A DNA stretch of 64,000 nucleotides from Anaerostipes hadrus ATCC 29173 = JCM 17467 (GTDB lineage: Bacteria; Bacillota; Clostridia; Lachnospirales; Lachnospiraceae): contig NZ_AP028031.1 of NCBI RefSeq assembly GCF_030296915.1, positions 2,693,501 through 2,757,500 on the forward strand, in the 5' to 3' direction. Made by a program: the position numbers and the translations under genes. The notes under the pieces were generated by a model, which was not told where the DNA came from, ran no database searches, and saw nothing but the letters and a program-made list of their open reading frames with translations. Positions 16,800 through 25,873 of the stretch are shown piece after piece (positions within the stretch are counted from its first letter, which is position 1; the number at the start of each line of letters is the position of its first letter).

Positions 16800-18095
16800 T
16801 TATCCTATCTTTAACTTAAACTTTGCAACTTCTTTTTCATTGTTAACCAGCTGAATCTCTCCACCCAATTGTTTAAGCTTCTGTTCAAACTGTTCGTATC
16901 CACGATAAATATATCCAATATCGCTGACGGTTGTAAATCCTTTTGCAGATAATCCTGCAATGACAAGGGCTGCTCCAGCTCTTAAGTCTGGGGCGTGTAC
17001 ATCAGCTCCTGTAAATCCCTCAACTCCGCTGATGATCGCAGTTCTTCCATCGACCTGAATGGTTGCTCCCATCTTTGTCAGTTCATCCACATAGCGAAAA
17101 CGATTTTCAAAAATACTCTCTGAAATCACACTTGTTCCATTGGATAATGCAAGTGTTACCGCCATCTGTGGCTGCATATCCGTTGGGAATCCAGGATATG
17201 GTAATGTCTTAATGTTTGTAGATTCCAGACGTTTTGTCGCTGATACACGTACTGCGTCATCGAATTCTACAACTTCTGCTCCAATTTCGATTAATTTTGC
17301 AGAAATTGCTTCTAAATGCTTTGGAATAACATTCTTGATCATAATGTCACCCTTTGTTGCGACTGCTGCTGTCATAAATGTTCCAGCTTCGATCTGGTCT
17401 GGAATAATGGAGTACTGACAATCTCCAAACTTCTCAACACCCTTGATACGGATGACATCAGTTCCTGCTCCACGAATTTTTGCTCCCATACTGTTTAAGA
17501 AATTCGCTACATCAACGACATGTGGCTCTTTTGCTGCATTCTCGATGATCGTATTTCCCTTAGCAAGCGATGCTGCCATCATAACATTGATCGTCGCTCC
17601 TACAGAAACAACGTCCATGTAAATATGGGCTCCCTTTAATTCCTCTGCTGTTGCACTGATCATACCATTCTCAATCTCAATCTGGGCTCCCAGCATCTTA
17701 AATCCTTTGATATGCTGGTCGATCGGACGGCTTCCGATCTCACATCCACCTGGAAGTGCAACTCTTGCTCTCTTGTATTTACCAAGTAAAGCACCGATCA
17801 AATAGTAAGAAGCTCTGATCTTACGGATGAATTCATTGTCTACATCACACTCTGGATGAATTCCTTTTCCGCTGATCGTTACTTCGTGTTTTCCTGTTCT
17901 GTCTACATCTGCTCCAATTTCCTGCATCGCCTGAAGTAAAACATTGATATCTCTTACATCTGGCATATTATCTATCATACATTTTCCGTCTGTCATTACT
18001 GCCGCAGCTAAAACAGGCAGTGCTGCATTCTTCGCACCGCCAATTACTACTTCTCCTACTAATGGGTTACCACCTTTAATGATATACTGTTCCAT
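16800..18095 (-). CDS. murA: UDP-N-acetylglucosamine 1-carboxyvinyltransferase
   Basis: First committed step of peptidoglycan synthesis: transfers enolpyruvate from PEP to UDP-GlcNAc. The 431-residue protein has the substrate Lys-Asn pair in GGAKNAALP (near 22), the catalytic Cys in LPGGCEIGSRP (near 115, the fosfomycin target) and FPTDMQPQ near 305. The ATG is preferred over a TTG four codons upstream because a GAGGTG site would lie inside the longer frame. Firmicutes usually have two copies; this cannot be classed as MurA1 or MurA2 from context. Confidence 0.96.
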   Translation of the reverse strand: MEQYIIKGGNPLVGEVVIGGAKNAALPVLAAAVMTDGKCMIDNMPDVRDINVLLQAMQEIGADVDRTGKHEVTISGKGIHPECDVDNEFIRKIRASYYLIGALLGKYKRARVALPGGCEIGSRPIDQHIKGFKMLGAQIEIENGMISATAEELKGAHIYMDVVSVGATINVMMAASLAKGNTIIENAAKEPHVVDVANFLNSMGAKIRGAGTDVIRIKGVEKFGDCQYSIIPDQIEAGTFMTAAVATKGDIMIKNVIPKHLEAISAKLIEIGAEVVEFDDAVRVSATKRLESTNIKTLPYPGFPTDMQPQMAVTLALSNGTSVISESIFENRFRYVDELTKMGATIQVDGRTAIISGVEGFTGADVHAPDLRAGAALVIAGLSAKGFTTVSDIGYIYRGYEQFEQKLKQLGGEIQLVNNEKEVAKFKLKIG

Positions 18096-18193
18096 GATAC
18101 ACCTCAATTATCTCTATCTATCTATATTATTAAACCTAATTTCTATCTTTCGGTAATTATTTAAAATCATACAGATTATATTATAGCATACTA

Positions 18194-18697
18194 TTAGAGG
18201 TTTTCCAACACTTTTTCTAAGGAGTTCCCGATGGATAATTTATCCAGTTTTACTGTGATATCTGCGTATTTTTCATAATATGGAATTCTTTCATTATACA
18301 GGTCACGTAATGTCTGACCTTTTTCTAGTACTACCCCCCTTGCTTTGAGGTTCCCAAGGCGGCGTTTTACTGTCTGGTAATCTAGTTTTAAATAAATTAT
18401 AGTCCCGATTTCTTTAAAATGTCTCATTGCTTTATCACTGTAAACAGCACTTCCTCCAGGTGCGATCACGGATTTATTTACATCGATCGAAGCATTGACG
18501 TCTTCTTCCAATTGTTTGAATCCGTCATTCCCGATTCTTGCGATGATCTCTTTTAGCAAACCACCTCCTTTTTGCTGAATCACAAGATCTGTGTCCACAA
18601 AATCATAACCCAAGGCTTTGGCAAGAAGTACTCCGATCGTACTCTTTCCAGAACCTGGCATCCCGATCAATATGTAGTTATTATTTTTTTCTGCCAT
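18194..18697 (-). CDS. aroK: Shikimate kinase
   Basis: Phosphorylates shikimate in aromatic amino-acid synthesis. The 167-residue protein has the P-loop GMPGSGKST (residues 13-21), the shikimate-binding DTD near residue 36, GGSAVY near 80, and the lid arginine region RRLGNLKARG near 112. Lid and length are normal. It overlaps the flavin reductase gene by 17 bases, suggesting coupled translation although the functions are unrelated. Confidence 0.92.
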   Translation of the reverse strand: MAEKNNNYILIGMPGSGKSTIGVLLAKALGYDFVDTDLVIQQKGGGLLKEIIARIGNDGFKQLEEDVNASIDVNKSVIAPGGSAVYSDKAMRHFKEIGTIIYLKLDYQTVKRRLGNLKARGVVLEKGQTLRDLYNERIPYYEKYADITVKLDKLSIGNSLEKVLENL

Positions 18698-19274
18698 TTG
18701 GTTTCTTCCTTTTCTTTTTCTTTCTTACTGAGTAGCCAAAGGTTCCTAATTTCTTTCCTGTTTCATAATATCCGCCATGTGAATAGATCAACGGATTCGT
18801 TTTTTCCAGTGCAAAGCGTCCGTTGTCTTCCATATAATCATCATCCACCATAATATTGACAACTTTCGCCATAAACATATGATGTGAGCCAAGTGGTACG
18901 ATCTTCTCTACTTTACATTCGATATTTACCGGACTTTCTGCGATGATCGGTGCATCCACAACCTGTGCTTCTTCTTTTGTCAATCTTGCTTCTTTGAATT
19001 TATCAACATCTCTTCCTGAACGTACTCCGCAGAAATCCGTTGCTCTTGTTAACTGTTTTGTTGTCAGGTTGATCACAAATTCTCCACTATTCTTGATCAT
19101 TTCATAAGAATGTCTCTCTGGGCGGACAGAAATGTACGTCATTGGCGGATTCGTACAGATCGTCCCTGTCCATGCGATCGTAATGATGTTATCCTGACCT
19201 TTATCTCTGCAAGTCACCATAACTGCTGGCAAAGGATAGATCATATTTCCAGGTTTCCATGAAGTTTTTGCCAT
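18681..19274 (-). CDS. Flavin reductase-like FMN-binding protein
   Basis: A 197-residue split-barrel FMN-binding protein of the flavin-reductase-like family (early motif MVTCRDKGQDNIITIAWTG, then YISVRPERHSYEMI and the FVINLTTKQL strand). It binds flavin in the cytoplasm; the electron acceptor is not known. The tail is very basic (about residues 183-197, KKKKRKKPNGRKK), which is unusual and may reflect the overlap with aroK coding sequence. It lies nine bases after the HIT-family gene. Confidence 0.85.
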   Translation of the reverse strand: MAKTSWKPGNMIYPLPAVMVTCRDKGQDNIITIAWTGTICTNPPMTYISVRPERHSYEMIKNSGEFVINLTTKQLTRATDFCGVRSGRDVDKFKEARLTKEEAQVVDAPIIAESPVNIECKVEKIVPLGSHHMFMAKVVNIMVDDDYMEDNGRFALEKTNPLIYSHGGYYETGKKLGTFGYSVRKKKKRKKPNGRKK

Positions 19275-19283
19275 ATTTCTCTC

Positions 19284-19700
19284 CTAGAGTGCCTTTTTAA
19301 TATCCTGTCTTAATTGTTCCATATCGATATCTTCTGTGGAATGTTCTTTCCATCCGATCGTCACGTCATCCCCTTCATATCTTGGGATCAAATGCATATG
19401 GAAATGATATACTGTCTGACCTGCGATCAGTCCGTTGTTCTGTAAAACATTTAATCCATCACAGTGAAGCACTTCTTTTAATGCTCTCGCAACAACTGTT
19501 GCTAACTGGAATAATTTTCCTGCTGTGATCGCATCAATCTCATAGATATCTTTAAAATGTTCTTTCGGAATGATCAGTACATGCCCTTTGGATGCTGGTG
19601 CAATATCCATGATCACTTTAAACTCAGAGTTTTCATAAATTGTGTTTGATGGAATCTCTCCACCTGCGATCTTACAAAAAATACAATCTTCTTTCTTCAT
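19284..19700 (-). CDS. HIT-family nucleotide hydrolase
   Basis: A 138-residue HIT protein with the active-site triad in YHFHMHLIPRY (near residue 98) and an N-terminal CIFCKI zinc-like pair, typical of Hint/HinT-like proteins. It probably hydrolyses purine phosphoramidates or adenylylated compounds. It starts a short run of genes (HIT, flavin reductase, aroK) and has its own promoter upstream. Confidence 0.92.
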   Translation of the reverse strand: MKKEDCIFCKIAGGEIPSNTIYENSEFKVIMDIAPASKGHVLIIPKEHFKDIYEIDAITAGKLFQLATVVARALKEVLHCDGLNVLQNNGLIAGQTVYHFHMHLIPRYEGDDVTIGWKEHSTEDIDMEQLRQDIKKAL

Positions 19701-19764
19701 ATTATATATCTTCCTTCCTGTGTGTTCTTATTTTGAGAGTTTACATATTACTCTGTTTAGATGT

Positions 19765-19793
19765 ATTTTATCCCATTTACTATTGTTTTTCAA
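19765..19793 (-). promoter_or_regulatory. Promoter of the HIT gene
   Basis: On the minus strand TTGAAA (19788-19793), a 17-base spacer and TAAAAT (19765-19770) form a good sigma-A promoter about 65 bases before the HIT start codon. Confidence 0.7.
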
Positions 19794-19894
19794 GAAAAGA
19801 CCTCTGATCAATTATGCTTTTGACACTTATATCATATTATTCCATTTTCACAAAAAATGTGTATTTTGTTCACAATTTGGACACATTTTTATGT

Positions 19895-20010
19895 GATAAT
19901 AAAAATCGTAAAGTAGTTAATACTTTCAAATCCTACCCCTCTTGAGGATGAAAATCCTCTCCTTATTGTTTTAAAAGAGAGAACCGACCTAGCTAGTCGG
20001 TTCTTTCTTT
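19895..20010 (+). ncRNA. Candidate structured small RNA between recR and HIT
   Basis: An extended -10 box (TGT-GATAAT, 19892-19900) on the plus strand is followed by three hairpins: AAAGTA/TACTTT (19910-19926), GAGGAT-GAAA-ATCCTC with a GNRA-type loop (19944-19959), and the terminator GAACCGAC/GTCGGTTC (19981-20003) with a T tract. No plus-strand gene ends nearby, so a transcript of about 100 bases is plausible. The -35 box is weak, and no known RNA family is recognised. Confidence 0.4.
19981..20010. terminator. Strong, probably bidirectional terminator
   Basis: An 8-bp perfect stem (19981-19988 with 19996-20003) has T-rich flanks on both strands. On the plus strand it would end the candidate small RNA. 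Confidence 0.75.
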
Positions 20011-20035
20011 TTGTTTTATGATTATATAATGTAAA

Positions 20036-20100
20036 AAGAAGCCTTGACTTAAGTTTTATGTCGTTGATCAACATTTTTCTTTAGCCAAAGCTTCTTTTTT
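20036..20100 (-). terminator. Terminator region after recR
   Basis: AAGAAGC (from 20036) pairs with GCTTCTT near 20090, with short T-rich tails on both sides and a GTTGATCAAC palindrome in the long loop. It lies directly after the recR stop codon and probably terminates the dnaX-ebfC-recR transcript. Confidence 0.6.
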
Positions 20101-20104
20101 ATTT

Positions 20105-20701
20105 TTATATTTCGGTACGTCCTTCTAATGCCCGAAGTAACGTTACTTCATCTATATATTCCAGATCTCCTCCAACCGGAACTCCGCTTGCGATCTTACT
20201 GACTTTGATGCCTGTTGGTTTGACAAGTTTGCTGATATACATCGCTGTTGTCTCACCTTCCAGACTGGAGTTTGTTGCTATGATCAATTCTTTGACATCT
20301 CCCTGCAGTCTCGCCATCAGCTCTTTCAGACGAATATCATCTGGACCAATTCCAAGCATCGGAGAAATTGCTCCATGTAAAACATGATAGACACCTTCGT
20401 ATTTTCCTGTCTTCTCATACGCCATTAAGTCCCTCGTGTTCTCAACGACCATGATCGTGCTGTGATCACGTTTGTCACTCGCACAGATCGGACAGATCTC
20501 ATTGTCTGTCAGTGTACAACATTCTTTGCAATAATGTACATTAGTCTTTGCGGAAATGATCGTATCTGACAATTTCTGCACCTGATCCTGTGGCATATTG
20601 ATAATGTGAAATGCCAGTCTTCCTGCGGATTTAGGTCCAATTCCGGGGAGTTTCCCAAGTTCTTCGATCAACTGTGTGATCTGATTACTGTAATAATCCA
20701 T
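20105..20701 (-). CDS. recR: Recombination mediator RecR
   Basis: RecFOR-pathway clamp that loads RecA at gaps. The 198-residue protein has an HhH segment ([19 protein letters not shown]), a four-Cys zinc finger (CKECC...CPIC near residues 57-72) and a Toprim domain (about 80-175, [13 protein letters not shown]). Length is normal. It follows ebfC by 15 bases in the conserved dnaX-ebfC-recR order. In many Firmicutes bofA comes next, but here bofA is 13 kb away. Confidence 0.96.
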   Translation of the reverse strand: MDYYSNQITQLIEELGKLPGIGPKSAGRLAFHIINMPQDQVQKLSDTIISAKTNVHYCKECCTLTDNEICPICASDKRDHSTIMVVENTRDLMAYEKTGKYEGVYHVLHGAISPMLGIGPDDIRLKELMARLQGDVKELIIATNSSLEGETTAMYISKLVKPTGIKVSKIASGVPVGGDLEYIDEVTLLRALEGRTEI

Positions 20702-20716
20702 AGTCTCTCACTCTAT

Positions 20717-21070
20717 CTAGAATGGGAATCCTCCACCCATTCCTCCTAATCCACCAGTGACTTTTCCCATCTTCTCCTGAGAATCTTCTTCCATCTTACG
20801 AAGTGCTTCATTTGTAGCAGCTACGATCAGATCTTCTAACATTTCAACGTCATCTGGATCTACAACTTCTTCTTCTAAATGTACAGAAACTACTTCTTTT
20901 TTACCAGATACAACAACTTTTACGACTCCACCGCCTGCTGTTGCTTCATATGTGGATTCTTCTAACGCTTTTGTTGTTTCCTCCATCTGTTTCTGCATCT
21001 TCTGTGCCTGTTTCATCAGCTGATTCATATTTCCACCCATACCTGGAAATCCACCACTTCTTTTTGCCAT
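20717..21070 (-). CDS. ebfC: YbaB/EbfC nucleoid-associated protein
   Basis: A 117-residue DNA-binding dimer of the YbaB/EbfC family, with a long N-terminal helix rich in Met, Gln and Lys (about 12-50) and a beta region around GGVVKVVVSGKKEVVSVHL. Ends in a Gly/Met/Phe-rich tail (GLGGMGGGFPF). The place between dnaX and recR is conserved in most bacteria and supports the call. Confidence 0.94.
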   Translation of the reverse strand: MAKRSGGFPGMGGNMNQLMKQAQKMQKQMEETTKALEESTYEATAGGGVVKVVVSGKKEVVSVHLEEEVVDPDDVEMLEDLIVAATNEALRKMEEDSQEKMGKVTGGLGGMGGGFPF

Positions 21071-21110
21071 TGTTCATTCCTCCTGAAAATTCATTTTTAT
21101 AAGTTTCATT

Positions 21111-22715
21111 TTAATCTTCTATTTTTACATCCATATGAATGCAGTCTAAATTGATCATATCACTGTCATCATTATCTGTATTCATCACACTAACTTCCAG
21201 TTCGACATCTCTGCCAGACTGTCTTGATAATTCCTGCTTAAGCTGTTCAATACGCTCTGGTTCCTCTAAGAAATATCCACTTTCCACGTTCATTTCTTTT
21301 GGGAACAGTACTCTTAACGCAGTTCCTTCTTCGTTGACCGAAAGTGTTGCTCTCTGTAAACAATACTTCATCTGTGGTGACAGATTGCGTTTGACATCTC
21401 TCCAGTGATTCACAAGTTCTATAAGTTCCTCAACTTTTGCTGGTGGAAACTTCTCATTTAACTGTTCGACAGGATCTTGTTCTGATTTTACTTCCTGTTG
21501 CAGTGCTATTTGATTTTGTCCTGCTTGTGCCGCCTGCTGTACTGGGATTCCTGACTGTAGCAACTGTTCTAACTGCTGTTCTAACTGTCTCACCCTGTCG
21601 GCCAGACTGTTTGTGTCTGCTTCCATCTGTGGCCTGCACATCTTCATCATCTCAACTTCCACAAGGACTCTCTTGGATGTCGCATAACGTATACGCTCTA
21701 ACAATTCGGATAAGATTCTGATGTAACGGATCAGTGTGTTTTCTTCCACCTGCTGTGCTTTCTCCTGCAGCAATTTCAACTGATCTGTTGATACTTCCAA
21801 TGCCTCCTCTGCAGCATTTCCTTGACCAACTAAGAGCAGATTCCTTAAATACCATAGGAAATCTGTAATAAATTGTGACCATTCTCTTCCCTGTCTCGCC
21901 ACATCTTCCAGAAGATCCATCACGCCATTGATATCCTGCGAAAGAATCATATCCAACAGATCACTGTACACTTGAATATCAACAGTTCCCAGCACCTCCA
22001 GAACATTATCATATGTTAATTTCTCACCGAGATAAAATGCAATACACTGATCCAGCAAACTCAACGCATCACGCATGGAACCGTCTGCCATTCGTGCCAC
22101 ATATTCCAACGCCTTATCTTCTGTATCAACATGTTCTTGTTCCATCAGATCTGATAGCTGCTTCTTGATCGTTGCTGCCGTGATACGATGAAAATCATAT
22201 CTCTGACATCTGGATAAGATCGTGATCGGTATCTTGTGAACTTCTGTTGTCGCAAGAATAAATATAACATATTCTGGCGGCTCTTCCAGTGTCTTTAACA
22301 ATGCATTAAAAGCACCTATAGACAACATATGCACCTCGTCGATGATATAAACTTTGTACTTTCCTGTTGCAGGTGAATACTGTACCTGTTCCTTGATCTC
22401 TCGGATATTATCAACACCATTATTGGATGCTGCATCGATCTCGATCACATTCATGGAACTTCCTTCTGCGATTGCTTTGCAAACTTCACATTCTCCACAT
22501 GGTTCCCCATCGACTGGATGTTCGCAGTTTACTGCTTTCGCAAGGATCTTGGCTACTGTTGTCTTACCAGTACCTCTTGTCCCACAAAACAGATATGCAT
22601 GACCAATCCGCCCAGTCCTCATCTGATTCTCAAGCGTCTTCACAATATGATCCTGACCTTTTACTTCACTGAAACGTGTTGGCCGGAACTTTCTATATAA
22701 AGCCATGTAAGACAT
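21111..22715 (-). CDS. dnaX: DNA polymerase III subunit gamma/tau
   Basis: Clamp-loader ATPase of the replisome. The 534-residue protein has the Walker A GTRGTGKTT (near residue 45), a four-Cys zinc module (about 64-82), Walker B IIDEVHML, sensor ATTEVHKIP and the SRC arginine-finger motif. A Gln-rich linker (about 370-410) precedes the C-terminal tau domain. No slippery run for a gamma frameshift was noticed. Starts after GGGGG with ATG; it leads the dnaX-ebfC-recR operon. Confidence 0.96.
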   Translation of the reverse strand: MSYMALYRKFRPTRFSEVKGQDHIVKTLENQMRTGRIGHAYLFCGTRGTGKTTVAKILAKAVNCEHPVDGEPCGECEVCKAIAEGSSMNVIEIDAASNNGVDNIREIKEQVQYSPATGKYKVYIIDEVHMLSIGAFNALLKTLEEPPEYVIFILATTEVHKIPITILSRCQRYDFHRITAATIKKQLSDLMEQEHVDTEDKALEYVARMADGSMRDALSLLDQCIAFYLGEKLTYDNVLEVLGTVDIQVYSDLLDMILSQDINGVMDLLEDVARQGREWSQFITDFLWYLRNLLLVGQGNAAEEALEVSTDQLKLLQEKAQQVEENTLIRYIRILSELLERIRYATSKRVLVEVEMMKMCRPQMEADTNSLADRVRQLEQQLEQLLQSGIPVQQAAQAGQNQIALQQEVKSEQDPVEQLNEKFPPAKVEELIELVNHWRDVKRNLSPQMKYCLQRATLSVNEEGTALRVLFPKEMNVESGYFLEEPERIEQLKQELSRQSGRDVELEVSVMNTDNDDSDMINLDCIHMDVKIED

Positions 22716-22767
22716 ATCATATGCCCCCTTCTATTTTGAAATATGACATATAGCCATACTTCATTAT

Positions 22768-22797
22768 ATTTTACCATGAGTATCTATCCTTTTTCAA
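22768..22797 (-). promoter_or_regulatory. Promoter of dnaX
   Basis: Minus-strand TTGAAA (22792-22797), an 18-base spacer and TAAAAT (22768-22773) lie about 50 bases before the dnaX start codon. Confidence 0.65.
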
Positions 22798-22844
22798 TGA
22801 TTGTTTTTTGACAGAAAACATCGAACTTTTTTGAACGCTTTTTC

Positions 22845-22873
22845 TTGCCCTTAATCTTATTTTTTCCGATAAT
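22845..22873 (+). promoter_or_regulatory. Promoter of the orphan histidine kinase
   Basis: Plus-strand TTGCCC (22845-22850), a 17-base spacer and GATAAT (22868-22873) precede the gene by about 35 bases. The gap with dnaX is a divergent promoter region. Confidence 0.55.
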
Positions 22874-22907
22874 AAAAGAGGAAATTTAATTACAAGAGGA
22901 GCCAACA

Positions 22908-23627
22908 ATGAACGATTTACAAGAACTTTCTACGTTTTCACATGAGATAAACAATTCTCTGACTCTCATCTACGGACAGATTCAGTGCATTGAAAAAACA
23001 TATGATACACTTACCAGAAATGACCATTGGAACCGTATGAAAGATGATTTTTCTTCTTTATTTGATTTCATTCATCAGTTTCTGGCACCAGCAGAAGAAT
23101 CTTCTGCCGCCATGGAACCACTCGACCTGATCAGCGTGATCAGTGAAATCCGTTCTTCCTGGTCTTATTATCTCCATAAAGAACAGATTCGCTTCTTTAT
23201 TCAGGCAGACCCCGGAACCGCTTTTTACGTTTACGGTGCAAGATCAAAACTTTTTCAGTTATTTCATAATCTGATCTCCAATGCCGTCAAAGCGATCCAA
23301 CAAAAAAAGGAGACCTGCCGATCTCCTTATATTACACATATTACAGTCCACTTAAGCAAAGAACAGGGACATATTGTATTAAATTTATCCGATACTGGAA
23401 TCGGAATGACCACAGAACAGCAATCGAGAGCTTTCTACCGTGGTGTATCCTTCCATCCCGGCGGAAACGGAATTGGATTATCCGTTGTACAAAATATTGC
23501 TCGCGATCTTCATATTAAGATCCATATTGATTCTGCACCGAATCAGGGAACAACTTTCACACTGATCTTCCCTGCTTATGAGCAGCAATTAAACTGCCCA
23601 ACACGTACAGAAGCATTGACAAAATAA
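22908..23627 (+). CDS. Soluble sensor histidine kinase, orphan
   Basis: A 239-residue kinase without membrane segments or sensor domain. The phospho-acceptor His lies at FSHEINNSLT (near residue 12), nearly at the N-terminus, and an HATPase domain follows with N-box FHNLISNAVKA (near 124), DTGIGM and GGNGIGLSVV. No response regulator is adjacent. The compact form is like SpoOB/KinB-type or sporulation phosphorelay proteins, but assigning it to Spo0A is speculation. It overlaps the convergent rhomboid gene tail-to-tail by 71 bases. Confidence 0.85.
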   Translation: MNDLQELSTFSHEINNSLTLIYGQIQCIEKTYDTLTRNDHWNRMKDDFSSLFDFIHQFLAPAEESSAAMEPLDLISVISEIRSSWSYYLHKEQIRFFIQADPGTAFYVYGARSKLFQLFHNLISNAVKAIQQKKETCRSPYITHITVHLSKEQGHIVLNLSDTGIGMTTEQQSRAFYRGVSFHPGGNGIGLSVVQNIARDLHIKIHIDSAPNQGTTFTLIFPAYEQQLNCPTRTEALTK

Positions 23628-24540
23628 ATCCAGCAATACATCCTCCGATATGAGCTGCATTGTCGGTTGTTCCACTCTGGAATCCATGATACAGGCTTCC
23701 TGCGATCATTAGAAAGATTCCAAATCCATCGAATCTCTGTCGTTGTTCTTTGCAGAATAAAAATATTGCTGCAAGAGCACCGACTAATCCAAATATCGCA
23801 CCAGAAGCTCCTGCCGACAACACATCTTGCCCTATCATGCTGTAATATGCTACAGAAATGATACTTCCGGCAATGCCTGCTCCGGTATAAAGAATGACAT
23901 ACCGCACACTTCCGATCACTTTCTCCAAAGAAGATCCAAGGAGCAAGAAAACTGCCATATTATTAAAGAAATGATCCCATCCAAAATGCAGATAATTTGA
24001 CGTAAATAGTCTATAATATTCATGCAGTTTCTTTATCCTATATGCATTACAGGCAAATGAATCATAGATCTTGTCTCCATAAGTTTCTGTCAGAATAAAA
24101 CAGATCAAATTAGCTGTAAAGATCAGAAGAGTCGCTTTATATTGATAGAGCGATCTCCAGAAATCCTTGACACTTTTATTATCTTTCACTTCTATTTCCA
24201 ATCCTTGCCCTGCTTGACTTGCCTCATTCTGTGCTAATACTATGGATAATGGTCCATACAGATCATCGAACTGATCCTTTGGATCAAGAAATACTGGTTT
24301 ATCATCCTGCGACAAGATAAGCGTCAACACAGCACAATCCATACCAAACAGCTGCCTTGCATGGTCTTCCAAATGATATAGATCTTCTTCTAAAATACTA
24401 CTTCCATCCGGGTTCTTATCAAATATCACGAACACACATTTATTTCTTCCATTGATATTCTTTACATAACATGGCCCTGTTTCGGTATCATTTTTCATAT
24501 ATCCATGAATCCTTAACAATTCTATGATTTTCTGATACAT
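23557..24540 (-). CDS. Rhomboid-family intramembrane serine protease
   Basis: Cleaves membrane proteins within the bilayer. The 327-residue protein has an N-terminal soluble domain of about 125 residues and a six-segment rhomboid core. The catalytic Ser is in GASGAIFGLVG (near 246) and the His in AHIGG (near 297); HFFNNM near 195 supplies the oxyanion Asn and His. The soluble N-domain is seen in Firmicute GluP-type rhomboids, though no TPR repeats follow here. The last 71 bases are shared antisense with the histidine kinase. Confidence 0.9.
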   Translation of the reverse strand: MYQKIIELLRIHGYMKNDTETGPCYVKNINGRNKCVFVIFDKNPDGSSILEEDLYHLEDHARQLFGMDCAVLTLILSQDDKPVFLDPKDQFDDLYGPLSIVLAQNEASQAGQGLEIEVKDNKSVKDFWRSLYQYKATLLIFTANLICFILTETYGDKIYDSFACNAYRIKKLHEYYRLFTSNYLHFGWDHFFNNMAVFLLLGSSLEKVIGSVRYVILYTGAGIAGSIISVAYYSMIGQDVLSAGASGAIFGLVGALAAIFLFCKEQRQRFDGFGIFLMIAGSLYHGFQSGTTDNAAHIGGCIAGFILSMLLYVLGSLIAAHKQGRSV

Positions 24541-24586
24541 AATTTCCTCCGCTTTGATTTATGTATCTACTATTATAACACAGAGG

Positions 24587-25873
24587 CTAGTCTTGTTTAA
24601 AATAAAACTCCTCAAGTCCGATCTTTATGCAATCTCCTTCTTTTAATACTGCTTTTTTATTCTTTTTCCCATTTAATTTTACACCATTGATCTTTATACC
24701 ATTTGTCGAATCGAGATCTTCACAACATACATTTCCATCTTCTTTATAAAATCTTATATGTCTCCGACTGATCCCGGTTCCTTCTAATTGATGATCTGTT
24801 CCTTGTGCGGAACTTCCAATGACAAATCCATCGTCATCTAATACAATTTCTTTTTGTTCTGGATTCTTCGGAACCAGTCTTCCAATCGGTTCTTCCAGTA
24901 AAAGAACCGTCCTGTCATCCTCATCCTCTAACAGAATTGTTTTCTCGTCCAATAATTCTGCAGCATTTTCTGTTTTCTGCCAAGAATCCACAAAGGTTTT
25001 TGGATTTTTGTTCTTTTTCCACAATTTATAACATCCATACACACTGACACCAAGACCTGCGATCGAAACTAGTGATCCGATCAAAAACAAATAATAAAAT
25101 CCATATTCAAATATTTTTAATACAAAATAAACAATTCCCAATATGCTGCAAAAACAACCAACAACACTTATTATTTTCCCGATCAGAATTAAAATTCTTT
25201 TCGGTGTTTTTTCATAAATTTTGATTTCATCTTTTTCAGGAGAATCTTTCTCATCTCTTATAAGATCCGATAGATTCTCCTGCATATTTTGTGCTAATTT
25301 TGATTCTTCATTTTTTATTTTTTCTCTTAAAATTTCACCATTCATTTTCTCTGACCGAACTTCCAGATAATCCTTCATCTGCTCCATATTCGGTTTTTCT
25401 TTAATAAGAAAGCTGTGAAATTCATAATAAAAACGAACCCTCTTTTTATCATCTCCAGAAATATACTCGATACATTCTTCTATAAAGTCACGAAGCTGCT
25501 CATCAATCTTTTTTTCATATTCAGGCAGATAACAAAGAACTGGCCGGTCTTCTTTATCCAGAAACATAGATTCCAAATCTAATTTTAAATGATCCAGCTC
25601 TAACAGATAGGAAGCTACCTGTTCAAAAACTTCCAAAAGATACGCAAAAAACAATTTCGGTTCTAACATAGAAATCCTGTCTTTTAACTTTGTGTAAATA
25701 CCTGTTTCATAATAATAATATTCTTCTCCATCTTCGATCCGGAATTCACATGGCAGAAGACACGGAAGTGTATGATTGTAAAGAATATTTTTTTCATATG
25801 TTAATTTCTGTTCTTTTTTAACAACATAATAACTGGAAAAACCTTCTCTAATCCATTGCTCCTTCAAGTGCAT
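24587..25873 (-). CDS. FHA-domain membrane protein at the end of the Tad operon (DUF6382-like)
   Basis: A 428-residue protein with an N-terminal globular region (about 1-180) like DUF6382, two membrane segments (about 235-260 and 265-290) and a C-terminal FHA phosphopeptide-binding domain (about 345-428: GTGISRRHIRFYKEDG, then DLDSTNGIKING). FHA proteins bind phosphothreonine, implying control by a Ser/Thr kinase, which is not in the window. The ATG overlaps the TadE gene by 26 bases with AGGAGG before it, so it is translated as part of the pilus operon. An earlier in-frame ATG would extend deep into tadE. Confidence 0.8.
   Translation of the reverse strand: MHLKEQWIREGFSSYYVVKKEQKLTYEKNILYNHTLPCLLPCEFRIEDGEEYYYYETGIYTKLKDRISMLEPKLFFAYLLEVFEQVASYLLELDHLKLDLESMFLDKEDRPVLCYLPEYEKKIDEQLRDFIEECIEYISGDDKKRVRFYYEFHSFLIKEKPNMEQMKDYLEVRSEKMNGEILREKIKNEESKLAQNMQENLSDLIRDEKDSPEKDEIKIYEKTPKRILILIGKIISVVGCFCSILGIVYFVLKIFEYGFYYLFLIGSLVSIAGLGVSVYGCYKLWKKNKNPKTFVDSWQKTENAAELLDEKTILLEDEDDRTVLLLEEPIGRLVPKNPEQKEIVLDDDGFVIGSSAQGTDHQLEGTGISRRHIRFYKEDGNVCCEDLDSTNGIKINGVKLNGKKNKKAVLKEGDCIKIGLEEFYFKQD

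Noticed and set aside
19889..20074. 61-codon minus-strand frame between recR and HIT
   Set aside because: It runs through a strong terminator hairpin, and its basic product matches nothing; the candidate RNA explains the region better.
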